Under the pieces are notes generated by a model. That model did not search any database and was not told the DNA's origin. It saw only the letters and a program-made list of their open reading frames with translations. 64,000 nucleotides of DNA from Erythrophleum ivorense. Lineage: Eukaryota > Streptophyta > Magnoliopsida > Fabales > Fabaceae. The translations under genes and the position numbers were made by a program. Location of the stretch: contig JAIUCV010000003.1 of assembly GCA_026724425.1 (NCBI GenBank), positions 61,805,088-61,869,087 on the forward strand, read 5' to 3'. This document shows, piece by piece, positions 49,420 through 62,411 of this stretch. The first letter of the stretch is position 1. Each line of letters opens with the position of its first letter.

Positions 49420-52400
49420 TATGAACATCGTATTTTGTCCTAACATATTTCACAAATTAATAATAAATTTAAATTAGTAAAAAAACATAAAAAAAGAAAA
49501 CAAAAATCAAAAAATAAATTAAACAATTAGCCCAAAATTTTTTTTAAAAAACCAATATAGTTTAAACTATTAGCCTAAATCATCCCAAGCTCATATAGTT
49601 CAATAGGTCTTTCTAGCTCATTATCTTAAACCTATTAACCCAACACCAAAAGGTTAAAGAAAATTAAAATTAAATTAAAAAATTAATCCGAAATTAAATT
49701 AATTCAAAATTCAAAATTAAAACAGAAAAAAAAAGAAGAACTTCAAATATATATATATATATATATATGAAATGAGGAGAAACGGATACAAAGCCCTCTA
49801 GTACACGGGCGCAATACCAAGTGATGATCAACACCCCAACAAAAAGAAAAGAACCAAGCAAAAGGGACCAGGATCAAACAAACAAAAAGAAACCCCAGGT
49901 CCTTCGTCCAGAGGGGAGAACCATTTTTTCGTGTGGCAGGAGATCCAGGAGGAAGCCATGCAGGAGGGTGGAGTGCACGCGAGAGAGACCAAGGGAGAGA
50001 TCGAGGGTGAGAGGAAGAGAGAGAACTGAGATTCAACGAGAGGAAGAGAGAGAGAAAAGCATGATAAGAGGAGGCTGAGAGAGGAAGTCATGGGAGGAAG
50101 AAGAGAGAGAGGGAGGCCGAGGGAGAGTTTTTTCGGATTATAGAAACATCGAGAAAGGAGCTCTGTTTTAGGGAAGAAGGAGATCAACAGAAAAAGGGCC
50201 GAAAGCAAGATGTGGGCTCTGAACGAAGAGGCCGAATCAGATTTAGGCGAGGATTCCGTTCGTGGTTTCAGGGAATTTGATCAAAGAGGGAGAAGAAGGA
50301 AGTGAGAGAGGGGTGTGAGATTAAGCAAAGAAAAAGAGAAAGCAACAGAGGGACAAAGAGGAAGTGGGATCTATTCTCTTACATTCAGATAGACAATCGA
50401 AGGGAGATTCGGATGAGCATTTCGATCAACTACTGAGGGGATTCATGTGAGTTCGGTTACTTGGATGGAGAAAAAAATTCAAGAGTAAGTATGGTTCTTA
50501 AATCGAACAGCCAGGACAAAGTTGAAGCAAATGGAGGTGGATTTCGAGTCCTTAAAGAAACGCTACAAAACGCTGACAGAAGGATCTGCTGAAGGGACCC
50601 CCATTCATTGTTCGCAGAAGTAAAACAGAGCATAGAAAGAAGACTAAAAGGGATTGAATGAAGAGAGGCCAGAACCGAAAAAGGTGAAACCCTCTTGAAC
50701 CTTCCTCACTCTCATTCTTAGACACCTACGTAGATGGAGTAGGGTGTTTAAACCGTGGATCCTGGCTCAGGTTTCATATTACCTATGCTTGTTTGATTGG
50801 ATATTATTTCAGTAAGATGTGCTGAATTGCTTGAACGCCTAATCATTGGCTGTCACTTATACTCTGCAACTAATTATGAAGGTTTTGGATCCATTTTGAT
50901 GTGTATGGTACCAATTGTGTTCTATGACACTGAATTCATTTTGAAAAGATATGTATGCGAATCCTCAGTGCTTGCTGGATATACATATCGTGGTTATCAT
51001 ATTGTCGTGATTTGATTCCTCTCGGGCTCCTAGTTGCGCAGGTTTTCCTTAATTTTATTTTTAAGATGCAGCTCATGCCACTTATTTTGTGTCTAATTCA
51101 GATCATGAAATTGATACGACTTAAGATGCCTTGATCAGAATTTGTCACCAAATTAGCTCATAATTGTGATTAATCTTGATCTGCATTTATATTTAGATAG
51201 AGTTTTAAATGAGTGGTATATTCCAATTGGCAGTCCCATTTACATCTAGGTGCTCTCTACTTCTGAATTGATGCGTAGTCTTACTGCATTGCATATGATG
51301 GTTTGTGAACCATCCTAACCGAAGAAGAAGCAATCTTTTATTGGAAGTGTTGTCATATCGATTCACCCTCGCTCTTTTCTGTTTGTGTGGCTAGAATACA
51401 AGAAGAACGCATTCAGATTTATCCCCAATTTGGTGATCTCAGTCTTGGATTTACTTAGAATGATTTGTTGATCACAGACTTAGCTGAATGGGTCTAGTCA
51501 TTTTGTTCACAGCAAATGCAAATGGAGCTTCTTTTTTATTTGATTGTAGTATTATCGGGATGAACATATGATTTTACAGATTGAACTTTTGCTAGACTTG
51601 CATATACATATTTGGAAGCAAGCTCTTGGTTTCAATTGAGATGCTTATTCCTTAATCATTAATGTGCTTGTAGAAGGATTGACATTTTTGTGCATATTTG
51701 AGTGGAGGTGTTAATGAATTTTGGGAATGAATGCCAATTCCTAAGAGTTTGTCTTGATCTTAGATATGTGATTTTTATTCTTCGAGTATGATGTAATATG
51801 GTTTAACTTTTGTTTTCTTCTTTTTCCCCCTCTTGATGAATCTCTGTCGCTGCAAATTCGTGGAGTTTGAGCATGGAAATTCATGTACATAATTTACTAG
51901 TGCCCGCGTAAAGGAATACGCTGTGACTATGCTAAGAATCACTTTTGGATCTTTGTTCAAAAGAGGAAGCAGCTTTACGATTAGAGAAGGCTTGGGAAGA
52001 AGCAATTATTATTGGGTTTGCATTTTATTTGCATCTGTAGATATAAGAATAAATGTTTTATTTGAACTAATATTTTTAAAATCAAATCGACCATTGAATT
52101 GGTAGAGTTACTAGTTCACAGTTTATTGGTTGCATTTTGGTTGAATCGGTAATAATTAAATATATATTTTTTAAAATTGTATGTATTAAAATTTTAATAT
52201 AAGAAAAAAATATTAGTAAATTTTAAATATTTGATTATTAATTCAATATTTTTTAAGATATTACAAAAATTATTTTAGAAATTTTAAATTATATAAAGAT
52301 TCTACTTATCATTAAAAAATAAAATATTAAATAATAATTTTGGCTAAATACTTTGATATTTAAGATAAATATTATTAGAAAATGAAACATAAACATAATA

Positions 52401-53831
52401 GAGAACAAATATAAAAAATAGTTAAGTATGTATATTTTACTTCTTTTATTTTTTTTTTGAAAAAAAATTATATTCCAACTCTCTTCTTTTTTTATTGTAT
52501 TTTATTTTTAATTTATTGAATTTACTTGGGATGAATTATTCTATTATATAAAAAAGATCTTTTAAAGAAAAGGGAAATTGGTATGAATTGGTTCAAATCA
52601 ATTTTGATCGATTTTTAATTGATTTTTAACTTATTTTTTGGCTAGTTGATTTTTTGTACTAACTAAATCGAACTAAGGGTCGATTTCCGATTGAATTGGC
52701 TAATTTAATCCAATTTTTTAAACTATGATTTTTTTAACACAAAGTATACACTAGTACAAATATTTCATACCTGTAACTATTTTTATTTGAATTTTTATTT
52801 TTTATTATTATTTTTTTTAGAGTTGTCGAGTGGAATACTTTATCTTCTCAAGCGTATAGGAATTATATGGGGTTCTATGTGACAAGAAGTTTTGCTAGCC
52901 GCCAATCAACTTGTAAAATGTTTTTTTAATAAAATTTGAGTTTCCAATGGCTTTTTTTATAAAATCAAATGAGTTTCTTTTGAAAGTAAAAAGAGAGAGA
53001 GAGAAGAATATATATATATATATATATAATAAAAATAAATAATTAATTAATTTACAATTTCAAACTCATATTCTCAAAAATAATAATAATAAAATAGAAA
53101 AATCAGTCAAAAAATCAAAAAGTAACAAAAGTAACAAATAAAAAATATATATTCAAAATCCTCTCTTTTGAAATTTGAAACTAAATCTTCTCTTCTAAAA
53201 TTTTTCAAAATAAGAAATTTAGTATTCTAAAAAAAATAATTTGTTTAAATTTTACCTAAAAATCCAAAAGTTAATTAAAGAAAAAAAAAGAAATTCTAAA
53301 AAAGAAGAGGAAAAAATGGAAAAGAAAGAAAAGAAAAAAAAACAGAAAAACAAAATAAAAAAATCAAAGACAAACAATAAATAAATATTCAAGACAAGAA
53401 ATTAAAAAAATCATAAATCAATCATTAAAAAATGTAAAAATAAAAAATCATGAAGAAAAATGGAAAGAGTAAAAAAGTAAAATTAACTTTGTTTTTTGAA
53501 ATTAAAACACATTAATTAATTTCAAAATCATTTTATTTATAAAAAAGAGTAATTCTTATTTTCTTCTCTTTTTACCAAAAAAAAAGTCCGTTAAAATATA
53601 TTTAGAACAAAAAGAAACAAATTTTTTTTTACTTAAGTAAAAATGTTATTCCAAAAATTAAAATCAAAGAATTAAAAAAAAGGAAGAGAGAGAAATTTTT
53701 TTTACTTAAATAAAAAATAATAAAAATGATATAAGAATACAAAAAATATTTAAAAAAACATAAAAAATCAAAAAATGCAATAAAATCAGAAAATTACAAA
53801 AAAAATATTTAAAAAATAATAAATAAAATTC

Positions 53832-53870
<39 letters not shown>

Positions 53871-54425
53871 AAGAATTAAGGTAACTTTAGTTTTTGTTAA
53901 TTAAAATATACAAACTAACTTCAAAGCCATTTCGTTTGCAAATTTTTATTTTTTTTTCTTCACAAAAAAGTTTTAAAAAAAATCAACCAACTAACATTGT
54001 TTTATATCTAGTTAAACTACATATACTTTGATCATTTTCACAGGGTACGTAAGTTTTAAGTTCTCATTATAAGTCAAGTCTACTCTTATACATAAACATT
54101 TTCTTTCCATTTATTTCCTTTTCCCAAATTGATTCCCAAAGTAATTAAAATAAGATTAAAGCCATTTTAATTTTGCATATTTAATTTAAAGTAACCATTT
54201 TTTGGAACAGATCTTATGGAGTACCTAATATATTTCCCACACATAATTGACTCCTGAGTTCATTTTTTCGTTCGCAAACCATTTTTCTTATAAAAGGTTT
54301 TTCCAAAATTTTACCTTAAAAAAATAAAAAATTTTGGTGGCAACTCTATTTGATTTGGTTTTTGTTTTTGAAAAGAGAAATTTTTAATTTTTCTGATGCC
54401 ACAAGATTACATTATGAGTGTGACA
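49420..54425. mobile_element. long LTR-type element, 5 kb, inserted into the Ty3/gypsy relic
   Basis: Left end TATGAACATCGTATTTTGTC (a decayed TG start), right end GAGTGTGACA, flanked by AGTAC (49415-49419) and AGTAT (54426-54430), a 5-bp duplication with one change. It resembles 25270-29395: the same start region, a purine-rich part (49850-50350), GGGTACGTAAG, and TTTTGGTGGCAACTCTATTT near the end. It has a (GA)n run at about 53836-53868 and (AT)n at about 49750 and 53010. No pol genes. The frame at 49828-50208 is low-complexity. Confidence 0.7.
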
Positions 54426-54430
54426 AGTAT

Positions 54431-55550
54431 GTTATTGTTCATGTGACTCTTATAATATCTTACTTTCTTTGCTACAAGTTTCAAATCATTTAGTATTTGT
54501 AACCACATCTTCTCATGAGTCATTATAGGTTCTTGCTATAGATCAAAATAAATAATCTTGTAGACCTTAAACAAACCATTTTGCTCGTATCTATTTGGTA
54601 GCCACTAAATGTGAAGCATATTTAGATATCTTGGTAAATAATATATCATATTATGCCATTATCATCTCCTTTGTTTGCCTAAAAAGTTCAAATTCTCTCA
54701 CTCTAGCATCCCTGATGATCTATGGGAGGAACTGTCTCATGAAAAACTCTGTAAACTCCCTCCAACCTAGAGGAGGTAAATCTCATGGCCTCCTTTATAT
54801 CATTGTTTCATACTATGTCTAAGCCATGCCCATTAAATGGAACTCTACTAATTCTGTCAAACTTGTTAATGTGCACCCAATGCCTTGTAAAGTTAGCCTA
54901 TCTCATTTAAAAAGTACTGTGGGTCTTCCTTTACTTCTGTACCTAAAAAGGAACTTTGCTAATTTTATCGATCTTGTTAATATGCACCCCAATGCCCTGC
55001 AAAGTTGGCCTATATCATCCAAGAAGTACTATGATTCTTCACTTGCTTCTATACTTGAAAAAGAAATATGCTTGAGTTTTATAAATTCAAATAGTCAACA
55101 ATCAAACCTCATTATACCTTTCCTATGGAACTAACTTCTCCTTCTTTAGCCTAGGCTCTTGCTCAAGCCTAGGATCTATACATTGTTTTCTTTCTTCTTT
55201 TTATTGTTGTTGTTTTTGGTTGCTGTTGCTATTGTTGTTACATCATATCCAACATTGTCATCATAGTTTTCTGCATCTTATAAATCCCAACTACAATATC
55301 AACTAAGGTCAAATTAACTTGTCAAGCTTTAGACACCTTAACCCTTGCCACCTTACGTTTTGATTATTACCATGTCTACAGTCACTACCACATTCGAAAC
55401 CCCTACCACCACTATGCCTCGCCCTCTAGGTGTTGGATTGTGTCATGAAACAAGCTAAAGGCCTTATCATAAATGTATCTCCAAGACGTCGTCCTCTTTC
55501 TTAGTAACATCTTTACCTAAAATAAGAATAATATGCATATAATTGATAAT
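54431..55550 (-). pseudogene. Ty3/gypsy Gag relic (upstream part)
   Basis: Minus-strand pieces around 54595-54850 resemble plant retrotransposon Gag (VYRVFHETVPP, then QTKEMIMA*YDILFTKISKY and ASHLVAT, with a stop). A Q/N-rich part follows near 55200. Together with 48484-49414 this gives the order Gag then protease, split by the 5 kb element. Confidence 0.6.
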
Positions 55551-56339
55551 TTTAACAAAAAGTCAAGAATTATATATAAACTACACATATACTATGACAC
55601 AAGACTCTGTGACTATGATTTGGCAATAATAGCCTTCATAAAGTGTACTTGCCAAGTACACAATACTTTACCTACAAATATATGTACATATATATGATTG
55701 CTTTTACTTTCCTAATTCTTTTGTTTACATTCCATAACTACATATCTTTGCCACATTTCAATTGTTTATTTGTCTATTAATTAATTTATTATTTTTTATA
55801 TAAATATGTATACACACCTATATTTATATCTCAACATCTAATTTGAAATTTTGAAAACACAAATTTTATTTCTCCTAAAATGCTGAGTGTATAAATCATA
55901 AAATGAAATTTAGGCTAGAAAATATTTCATCCATCATCTTTTCTAACTGCTTCAAATGGTCTAGTCTAAAGCTACTATTTGTTATATTTTTGGTCCATTT
56001 GTAACTTCATAAAACATTAAACAAGTATTGCATCCTCAGATGGAGTTCATTGATGATTTTTGTGTTAAGAATCAAAGCCTGTAGTAAGATCCATGTAGGG
56101 AAGCTATAGCATAAATGAATATTAAATATATTGAGGACAATCAAATGGATGTTAGTTAAAATTAAAAAAGTACCAATCATAGCTACCTATTACATTAAAT
56201 ACTACAAAATACATAATATTAGTTGTAATCTAATATAATCTATGTTTATCAACAATATTAAGCACTCATATTAGCATCATATAATAATGATATTAATAAT
56301 GTCAATAATTAGTTAATTTCTCCATAAATGCAAGCATGT
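55551..56339. other. intergenic, nothing recognised
   Basis: AT-rich sequence without coding features. Confidence 0.4.
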
Positions 56340-57100
56340 TATTTGTGTGACCAATGTGCTGTGAAATCTACAAACTTATTATTTGCTAATTTCTTTCGAA
56401 ATCAGTTCCATGCCTTAGATATCTCCATTGTTATCACATGATCCAGTTCACCCACACCATCATTTTGGTCCCCCCCATTCTAGTCCACTAACCCCATATA
56501 TAAATGTGTCCTCTTTGTTTTCTCAAGTTATGAAATTATGTAACAAGCAGTAAGTTAGTGTTATTTTATTATGTATCGTTATTAAGTAACCAGAGGGACT
56601 TTTAAATATTGCTCATCATTTTTTCAAGATTCTAAATGCCCTCTCAATCACATTTTAAGCTAATACATGTCGCATATTAAAATATTTATGCGAGTTTAGT
56701 AGGCAACGACCATGTTGCCATTCATTTATATAGTACTTTTGTCCTCTATATGGTGTAAAAAATCTAATACAATTAGTCTAACCTACATAAACCAAATAGT
56801 ATTTCCTTATATCATCACACAGAAATTTAAACAATCAATTTGGACACTAATAAAAGTAAACAAAAGTACGTAAAACTATAATTAAGAATCATCAATGTAT
56901 TTTACGTGAAGGACTTTTAATCCATGTCTCCTACTAAGTGCATCCTATAAAACATGACCATCAGCTGCTAAACTTTCCCAACCTGACAACATATAAATAA
57001 ATTGTGCATCATGTGAGCATACACCAAGAATATTAGTAATGATTATCCTTTTCCAATTACAATATCAAGATTTGTATATTGAAGGTACTTGAAATAGAAT
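56340..57100 (-). pseudogene. PIF/Harbinger-type transposase relic
   Basis: Minus-strand reading from 57060: TNILGVCSHDAQFIYMLSGW, then ESLAADGHVL, ALSRRHGLKV, FTPYRGQKYYINEW, NMRHVLA, NVIERAFRILKK and ITLTYCLLHNFIT. These are the conserved blocks of the DDE domain of PIF/Harbinger transposases, in order. Several stops interrupt it. I found neither terminal inverted repeats nor an intact partner gene. Confidence 0.75.
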
Positions 57101-59179
57101 ATATGTTTCATTAAGTGTACTAAGACAATTCTAAAAATAAGGGAGTTAATTAAAAGTGTGACAAAAATTCTTAGTGAAATTAATATTATTTGTTATTCTC
57201 TTTACCTTAAGTCATTTCCATTTCTCATCCTTTAAGTTTTCAACTATAAGCATAGGTTTTGTTAACAATCCTCTATCCAAACACATTGTTATATTTAATA
57301 CCATATTAAAGTATCGACTAATAGTTTCTGTTGATCTCTCAAAGTACACTTTCATTTATCTATTCTTAACATGATGTACTAGAATGGATAAAAATATTGC
57401 TACTTGTTCATCAACTAGCATATTTTTTGTAAGTTTAAGTCTCTCTAATTTGATCAAACATGCCACAAAGTCAATCAAATGTCACTCTTTACTTTCTAAG
57501 TTGGTCATAACATGTAAAGTGACTATTGTATATCAACCTCCTAAGGTGGGCTTGCTTTAGATGGAAGTCAATTGTGTATAACTTATATGTTAGGTGATGA
57601 CAACTCAAAGCTATAGTAACCTATATGTTTATCATCCACTGACATTTATATTGTATGATAAGTAAAAATCAAACTAATATATGAAGAATGGCATCGTAGC
57701 TAATGTCATCCATATCCAAATGGTACATATTACTTGTTCTGTATTGTTGGAATAATATGAAATAAATGATGTTTTGTTCGGTTGCAACAAAACAAACCCA
57801 AACAAACCATATTAATATAAAATTATAGTAAATGATTATGTGCAATAATAATAATTTATGTGTAAAAATGCAAGCCTAACAAAGCAAAATAAAAAAAAAA
57901 TAATTTGAATTTTTCCCATCCAATAATTATGCAGCATGAAAATAAATTTATAAGAATGAAATGTAATAGTTATCAAAGAAAAATCCTTTATTAATATATT
58001 TGTAAAAGGAACACAAGACTAACAACATAACAAATTGACAAGCTATACAAAGAGAAGACATGAAAAATATATACACTTATGGATGTTGTTTCAAACAAAG
58101 TAGAAGTATTCTATGAATTCAATCAGTGAGAATGGGTTAACCATTCCATAAAATGTACAACCAAAAACATGCATATTTGGATGGTCAACAGTAAACCAAT
58201 CAAGGTAGAGCTATAGGAAATCGAATGATTTTCACGACAATGTTAAAGGTTGACAATGCTAAATTAGACTAAAAGGAAAAATTCGATAGATAAATAATAA
58301 TACATATCAAAGATAAAAATGTCAATATATTTCTATTTAAAAAATGAAGCGCAAAAAAGGCACGTCATAGCAAAGAAAGTGCACATTAACATTCTTTCTA
58401 TATTGGTTTCAATTTCCCGTGATACATGCATACTAAGGAAATTTTGCCAATGGATTTTGTTTCCCTTTCACTTTCCATTAGCAAACCAAATGGAGCCTAA
58501 GTCTTGAACTGGGAATAGTTGTAATCTGTCCATTCTACTTATATCCATCTTCTTAAAATTATTCCAATACTTGTCTTGAGCAATATGTATTCAAGGTTGC
58601 CCTTTACCTTTATTCCTTTCTACATCCATCATTATCTGTAGGCTTGCCATGAAATTATTTGTTGACAAAAATAGGCTAGATTCATGAAACCATGAAATCA
58701 TTTTTGGATCAGCCACCAACAAGGGTCTCTCTGATGATATCACTTGTAAAGTTGACATGATCAATAATAATATTTGACGGGACTGACTTACTTCCACTCC
58801 TTCCTCTATTTCTTTAATGGGCTTGTCTTTTCAATCGATGCTAGCATTACTGTCAATGAAACATCTCTAAATTTAAAAGGGGACAATAAACTAGTGAGAT
58901 GCTACACAACCTTCTTGAAGTCATCGACCTATACATTAATGACCTTAGAAGGTGTCAAGCAGATGATCATCAGCTGGCCCTGTGACTGTAGTTGTTGTTG
59001 CTATGGTTGCAGCCTCACCCATAGTGGCAATGATCGTGGCCCTAGCAATAGTTATAGTAGCTACTGAGAAACCTCTATTGCTTGGTGGACAATCTATGAT
59101 GGCAGGGGTACCTCAATAAATAATTTTAAAATGACAATGAAATGTAAAATAAAAAGAGAGGAAAACTATGTCTTACCCA
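57101..59179. other. probable transposon debris, nothing firm
   Basis: It may hold the N-terminal part of the PIF/Harbinger relic. The minus frame 58591-58797 and plus frame 58774-59067 show no recognisable domain. Confidence 0.35.
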
Positions 59180-59726
59180 AACCTCTTTCTCATTGGATCT
59201 AGAAGATTCCTCCTCTTCAAGTAATTGATCAGAGATGTTAGTCTCCTTATTAATTAGGGAAAATATATCATGCATATAATGTGGCAAGCCTCCTTTTCTC
59301 CACTCTACTCCTTCTCATTTTAGTGCATTCCACAACTCTTTTTCTCCTTCGATGACCTCTACATTTTTGCTCTACAATTCCTTAGCATAACGAATTTGGA
59401 GCTCTAGGCAATCATAAATTCTTATTCTTTCTAAACTTGGCTTGATGCATAATCCACTAGAAATGCTAACTAATTTAGGAAGATAAAGAAATGATACTTT
59501 TCTCAAATGAGAAAGGAAAATCCCTTCTTTGGATTCAAATGATTTAAGACTTATTAAGGTACTAACTTTGACAATCTTCAACTATTAGCTCCTTCAAGTT
59601 TATAGGACTGTCTAGAAAATTCAATATGAATATGATTGCTAACTTAGAGCAATTATGCAATGCCATGGTCTTCAACGAGTAAAAGCAAGCTTCCACTTCG
59701 TAGATGCTTCATAGATTGTTCATGTA
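59180..59726 (-). pseudogene. LRR relic of the array NLR family
   Basis: From 59726 the minus strand reads YMNNL*SIYEVEAC, MALHNCSKLAIIFILNFLD, LKELIVEDCQ, LVSISSGLCIKPSLERIRIY and VEVIEGEKELWNALK. These align in order with the last LRRs and the GETKWWEALKW end of copy B. Stops and frameshifts are present. Homology ends abruptly at 59726, so the rest was lost or displaced by an insertion. It shows the family once extended about 35 kb beyond the array. Confidence 0.75.
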
Positions 59727-60480
59727 AAAAATAATAATCACACCTAAAGGGGGGTGAATAGGTATGATATATATAAAATTAAATAATATAAAATTTTTGG
59801 CATATACAAGAATGAAAGAGCAAGTAATCTTCAAATTTATAGTGCACAGGAAGTGAAGCAAGTAAATAGTGAAGTGGAGTGAGCTAGGCATAAATAACAG
59901 TAAGGAGGCAAAGGTAGAGAGAGTTACGCATGAATAAAAGTAGAGGAGGCAATGGCTTCCAAATTCAGAACACACAAAAAGTGAAGCGAGCAAACAATTA
60001 AGTGAAGTAATCTTTAACAAGCAAGTAAATGATCTTCCAAAAGTAGAGGAAGCAAAATACAAAACCTAAAAAGATGCACAAACATTGGAGTGAGCTAACA
60101 AAAATTTGAAGCACCCTCTAGATAAGAGAATGGAGTAACCTCCAAATTTGATGTTGCCAAATTTTGTCTATACAAAAGTGGAGGAGGGAACATCTTCTAA
60201 ATTTTCAGCACACAGAAGGTGGAGGAAGCAAACAGTGATAAACAAACTCAAACAGTCTTAAAGATATGTAGAACAATAGGTGGAGGAAACAACAGAGATA
60301 TATATATATATATATATGTTTTGCTAAAAGTGGAGGATGCAATGAATTATATGATGCAGTATGATGATATGCTATAAGTGGAGTGAGCAAGTGCACCACA
60401 ATGTTAACTTGATGTTTAAAAGAAAGATCCTCTAAAATTGGATGAGGCAAGAGTAGCACAAATATAAAAGAAAGTAAGGG
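59727..60480. repeat. diverged repeats around AGTGGAGGAAGC
   Basis: At least three diverged copies of a unit of roughly 70-80 bases, with the core AAAAGTRGAGGAGG...TTCYAAATT...ACACA...GTGRAGCRAGCAAACA (near 59810, 59937 and 60174). An (AT)n run lies at about 60300. The left border CACACCTAAAGGGGGG looks like a transposon end, but I could not define the element. Confidence 0.45.
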
Positions 60481-62411
60481 CAAGATAAACACATTATAAT
60501 TTATCTTGATTTAGCCCTTGACTTACGTCCCTTAAATCTTTTTAAGAGATTTTTCGTCAATATTCAAAAAAATATCACAACAATAATGGTTTTAGTGTAC
60601 TTACTACCAACACGAGGTTTCTTAACTTAACTTAAACTAATACAGTATTTAGGTTTTACACAAGTTCACCCAAAACTTGTTCACCTTAAGAATTTTTCAG
60701 TAAGCTTACAATAAACTCAATTTACAAAATAATATAAAAATAAATTAAAAACCCTTATTAGGAAAGGGATTACTATAAGCACATTATCTCTTTGAAGCTC
60801 TCTCAAGTTAGATAATACTAGAAACTCCACTTAAATAAGATGAAGAGATCAAAGGAGAGTTATAATGTAATTTTTATTTTCATTCTGTGATGATATTTTT
60901 TTCTTCTATTCATCTTCTTCCATTTACATAGAAGCTTCCAAAATATATCCATTCAAGTTCAAATCCACTAAAAATAGCTGTTATAGGAATTTTTATTAAA
61001 AAACTTACACATGCTCTACTTTTCTTCTTTCTTATTATCGTTCCAATAGTTGTAGAGAAAGAAAGACTAATGCTTTGCTTTGCTTTACTTTTCTTCAATC
61101 AATGCACAATGAATACTCTGAACAAGTTAGATAAAAGGCTACTTTTCATATAATATAATATAGTATTTTTTACATATCAAAAGGACATAGGTGCAAAACT
61201 ATTGTAAATGTTCAAAAACTTTTAAATTTTGAAAAGAATAAATATATTTTAATGCTTTTCTCCTTTTTACACATTCCAGATTTAGCTTTCAATTCGGTAA
61301 CATATTTTTGTCTTTTTGTGATGACTAAGCAATTTAAATGAAGTGGGCTTTAGACATGATATAAGCATTTTCTTTCACGGTAAAAAGCATTGCACATATT
61401 TGACTTTAGCAATGAAAATAACTAAAAGAGATATTATATATTTTCTCATTTGTTTAGGCCATGCCATGTTTTCTAAAATAAAAGTGATATATAATTTTAA
61501 AGCTGTCAAAGCTCATTTAATGCAATTAATGTATTTGTATATTTTGACTTTTATAATAAAAAGTATTACAATTATTTCGTTACTTCCCTTTAGCATTTCA
61601 CATTTTTATTCCAATTTATTTTATAATTTTGTCTTTTGTATTAAAGTGTGTAGATCAACAAGGTTCAACAAGATAAAATGAAGTCTTAATAATAATTTCA
61701 AATATTATATCCCAAATATATTGCAAGCACAATTAGATTAAAATACCTAATAAGATAAAATAAATAATATGAAGCTTAACTAATTAATTTAGATAAAATA
61801 ATTAAAATATTATATATTAACATAATATTTTATTTTGATTTATTTTATTTCTCTTTCAATAATTATTATTATCTATGAAGAATAAATTAAATGACTTTTA
61901 ATACAATAAGGTAATAAATAATATTTAACTATATTCAACTTAATGCTTTTATAAATTTAACTTAAAAGTTTTGTTATTATCAAAATAATTCAAAGTTATA
62001 TCAAAACTTTGGACCAACAAAAGATTCTTCAACATAAGTCTAGATAGAATAAGCATCCCCAATCAATTAGTGTTTGCATCTCATTACATTCCCCCACTTT
62101 TCAATTCAATTTTGTCCCCAAGAGAGATTTACCATGCACTAGATTTTAAGTACAATACCAAATAACAAGGGAAAAATAAGTTTTTAATTATAAAATACAT
62201 TGCCTATTTTATGAATGATAGCATATTTATCATGGATCAAGTCCATGATTTGCAAGTGCTTGTGTCAAAATTCAAGGACATGAAAGTTGATTTTTCTGAA
62301 TCATTGGAAGTTAGAGCTATAATTGCAAAATTACATCTAACTTGAAATGTTATAAAAAGAAATTACTGCATACCACTGAAAATTTTAATATGGAACAAAT
62401 TTTAAGGCATT
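60481..62411. other. intergenic, nothing recognised
   Basis: AT-rich; the 112-codon frame at 61343-61681 has no recognisable domain. Confidence 0.4.

Noticed and set aside
49828..50208. 126-codon Ser/Leu-rich minus frame
   Set aside because: Product of the GA-rich segment of the 5 kb element; no conserved content.
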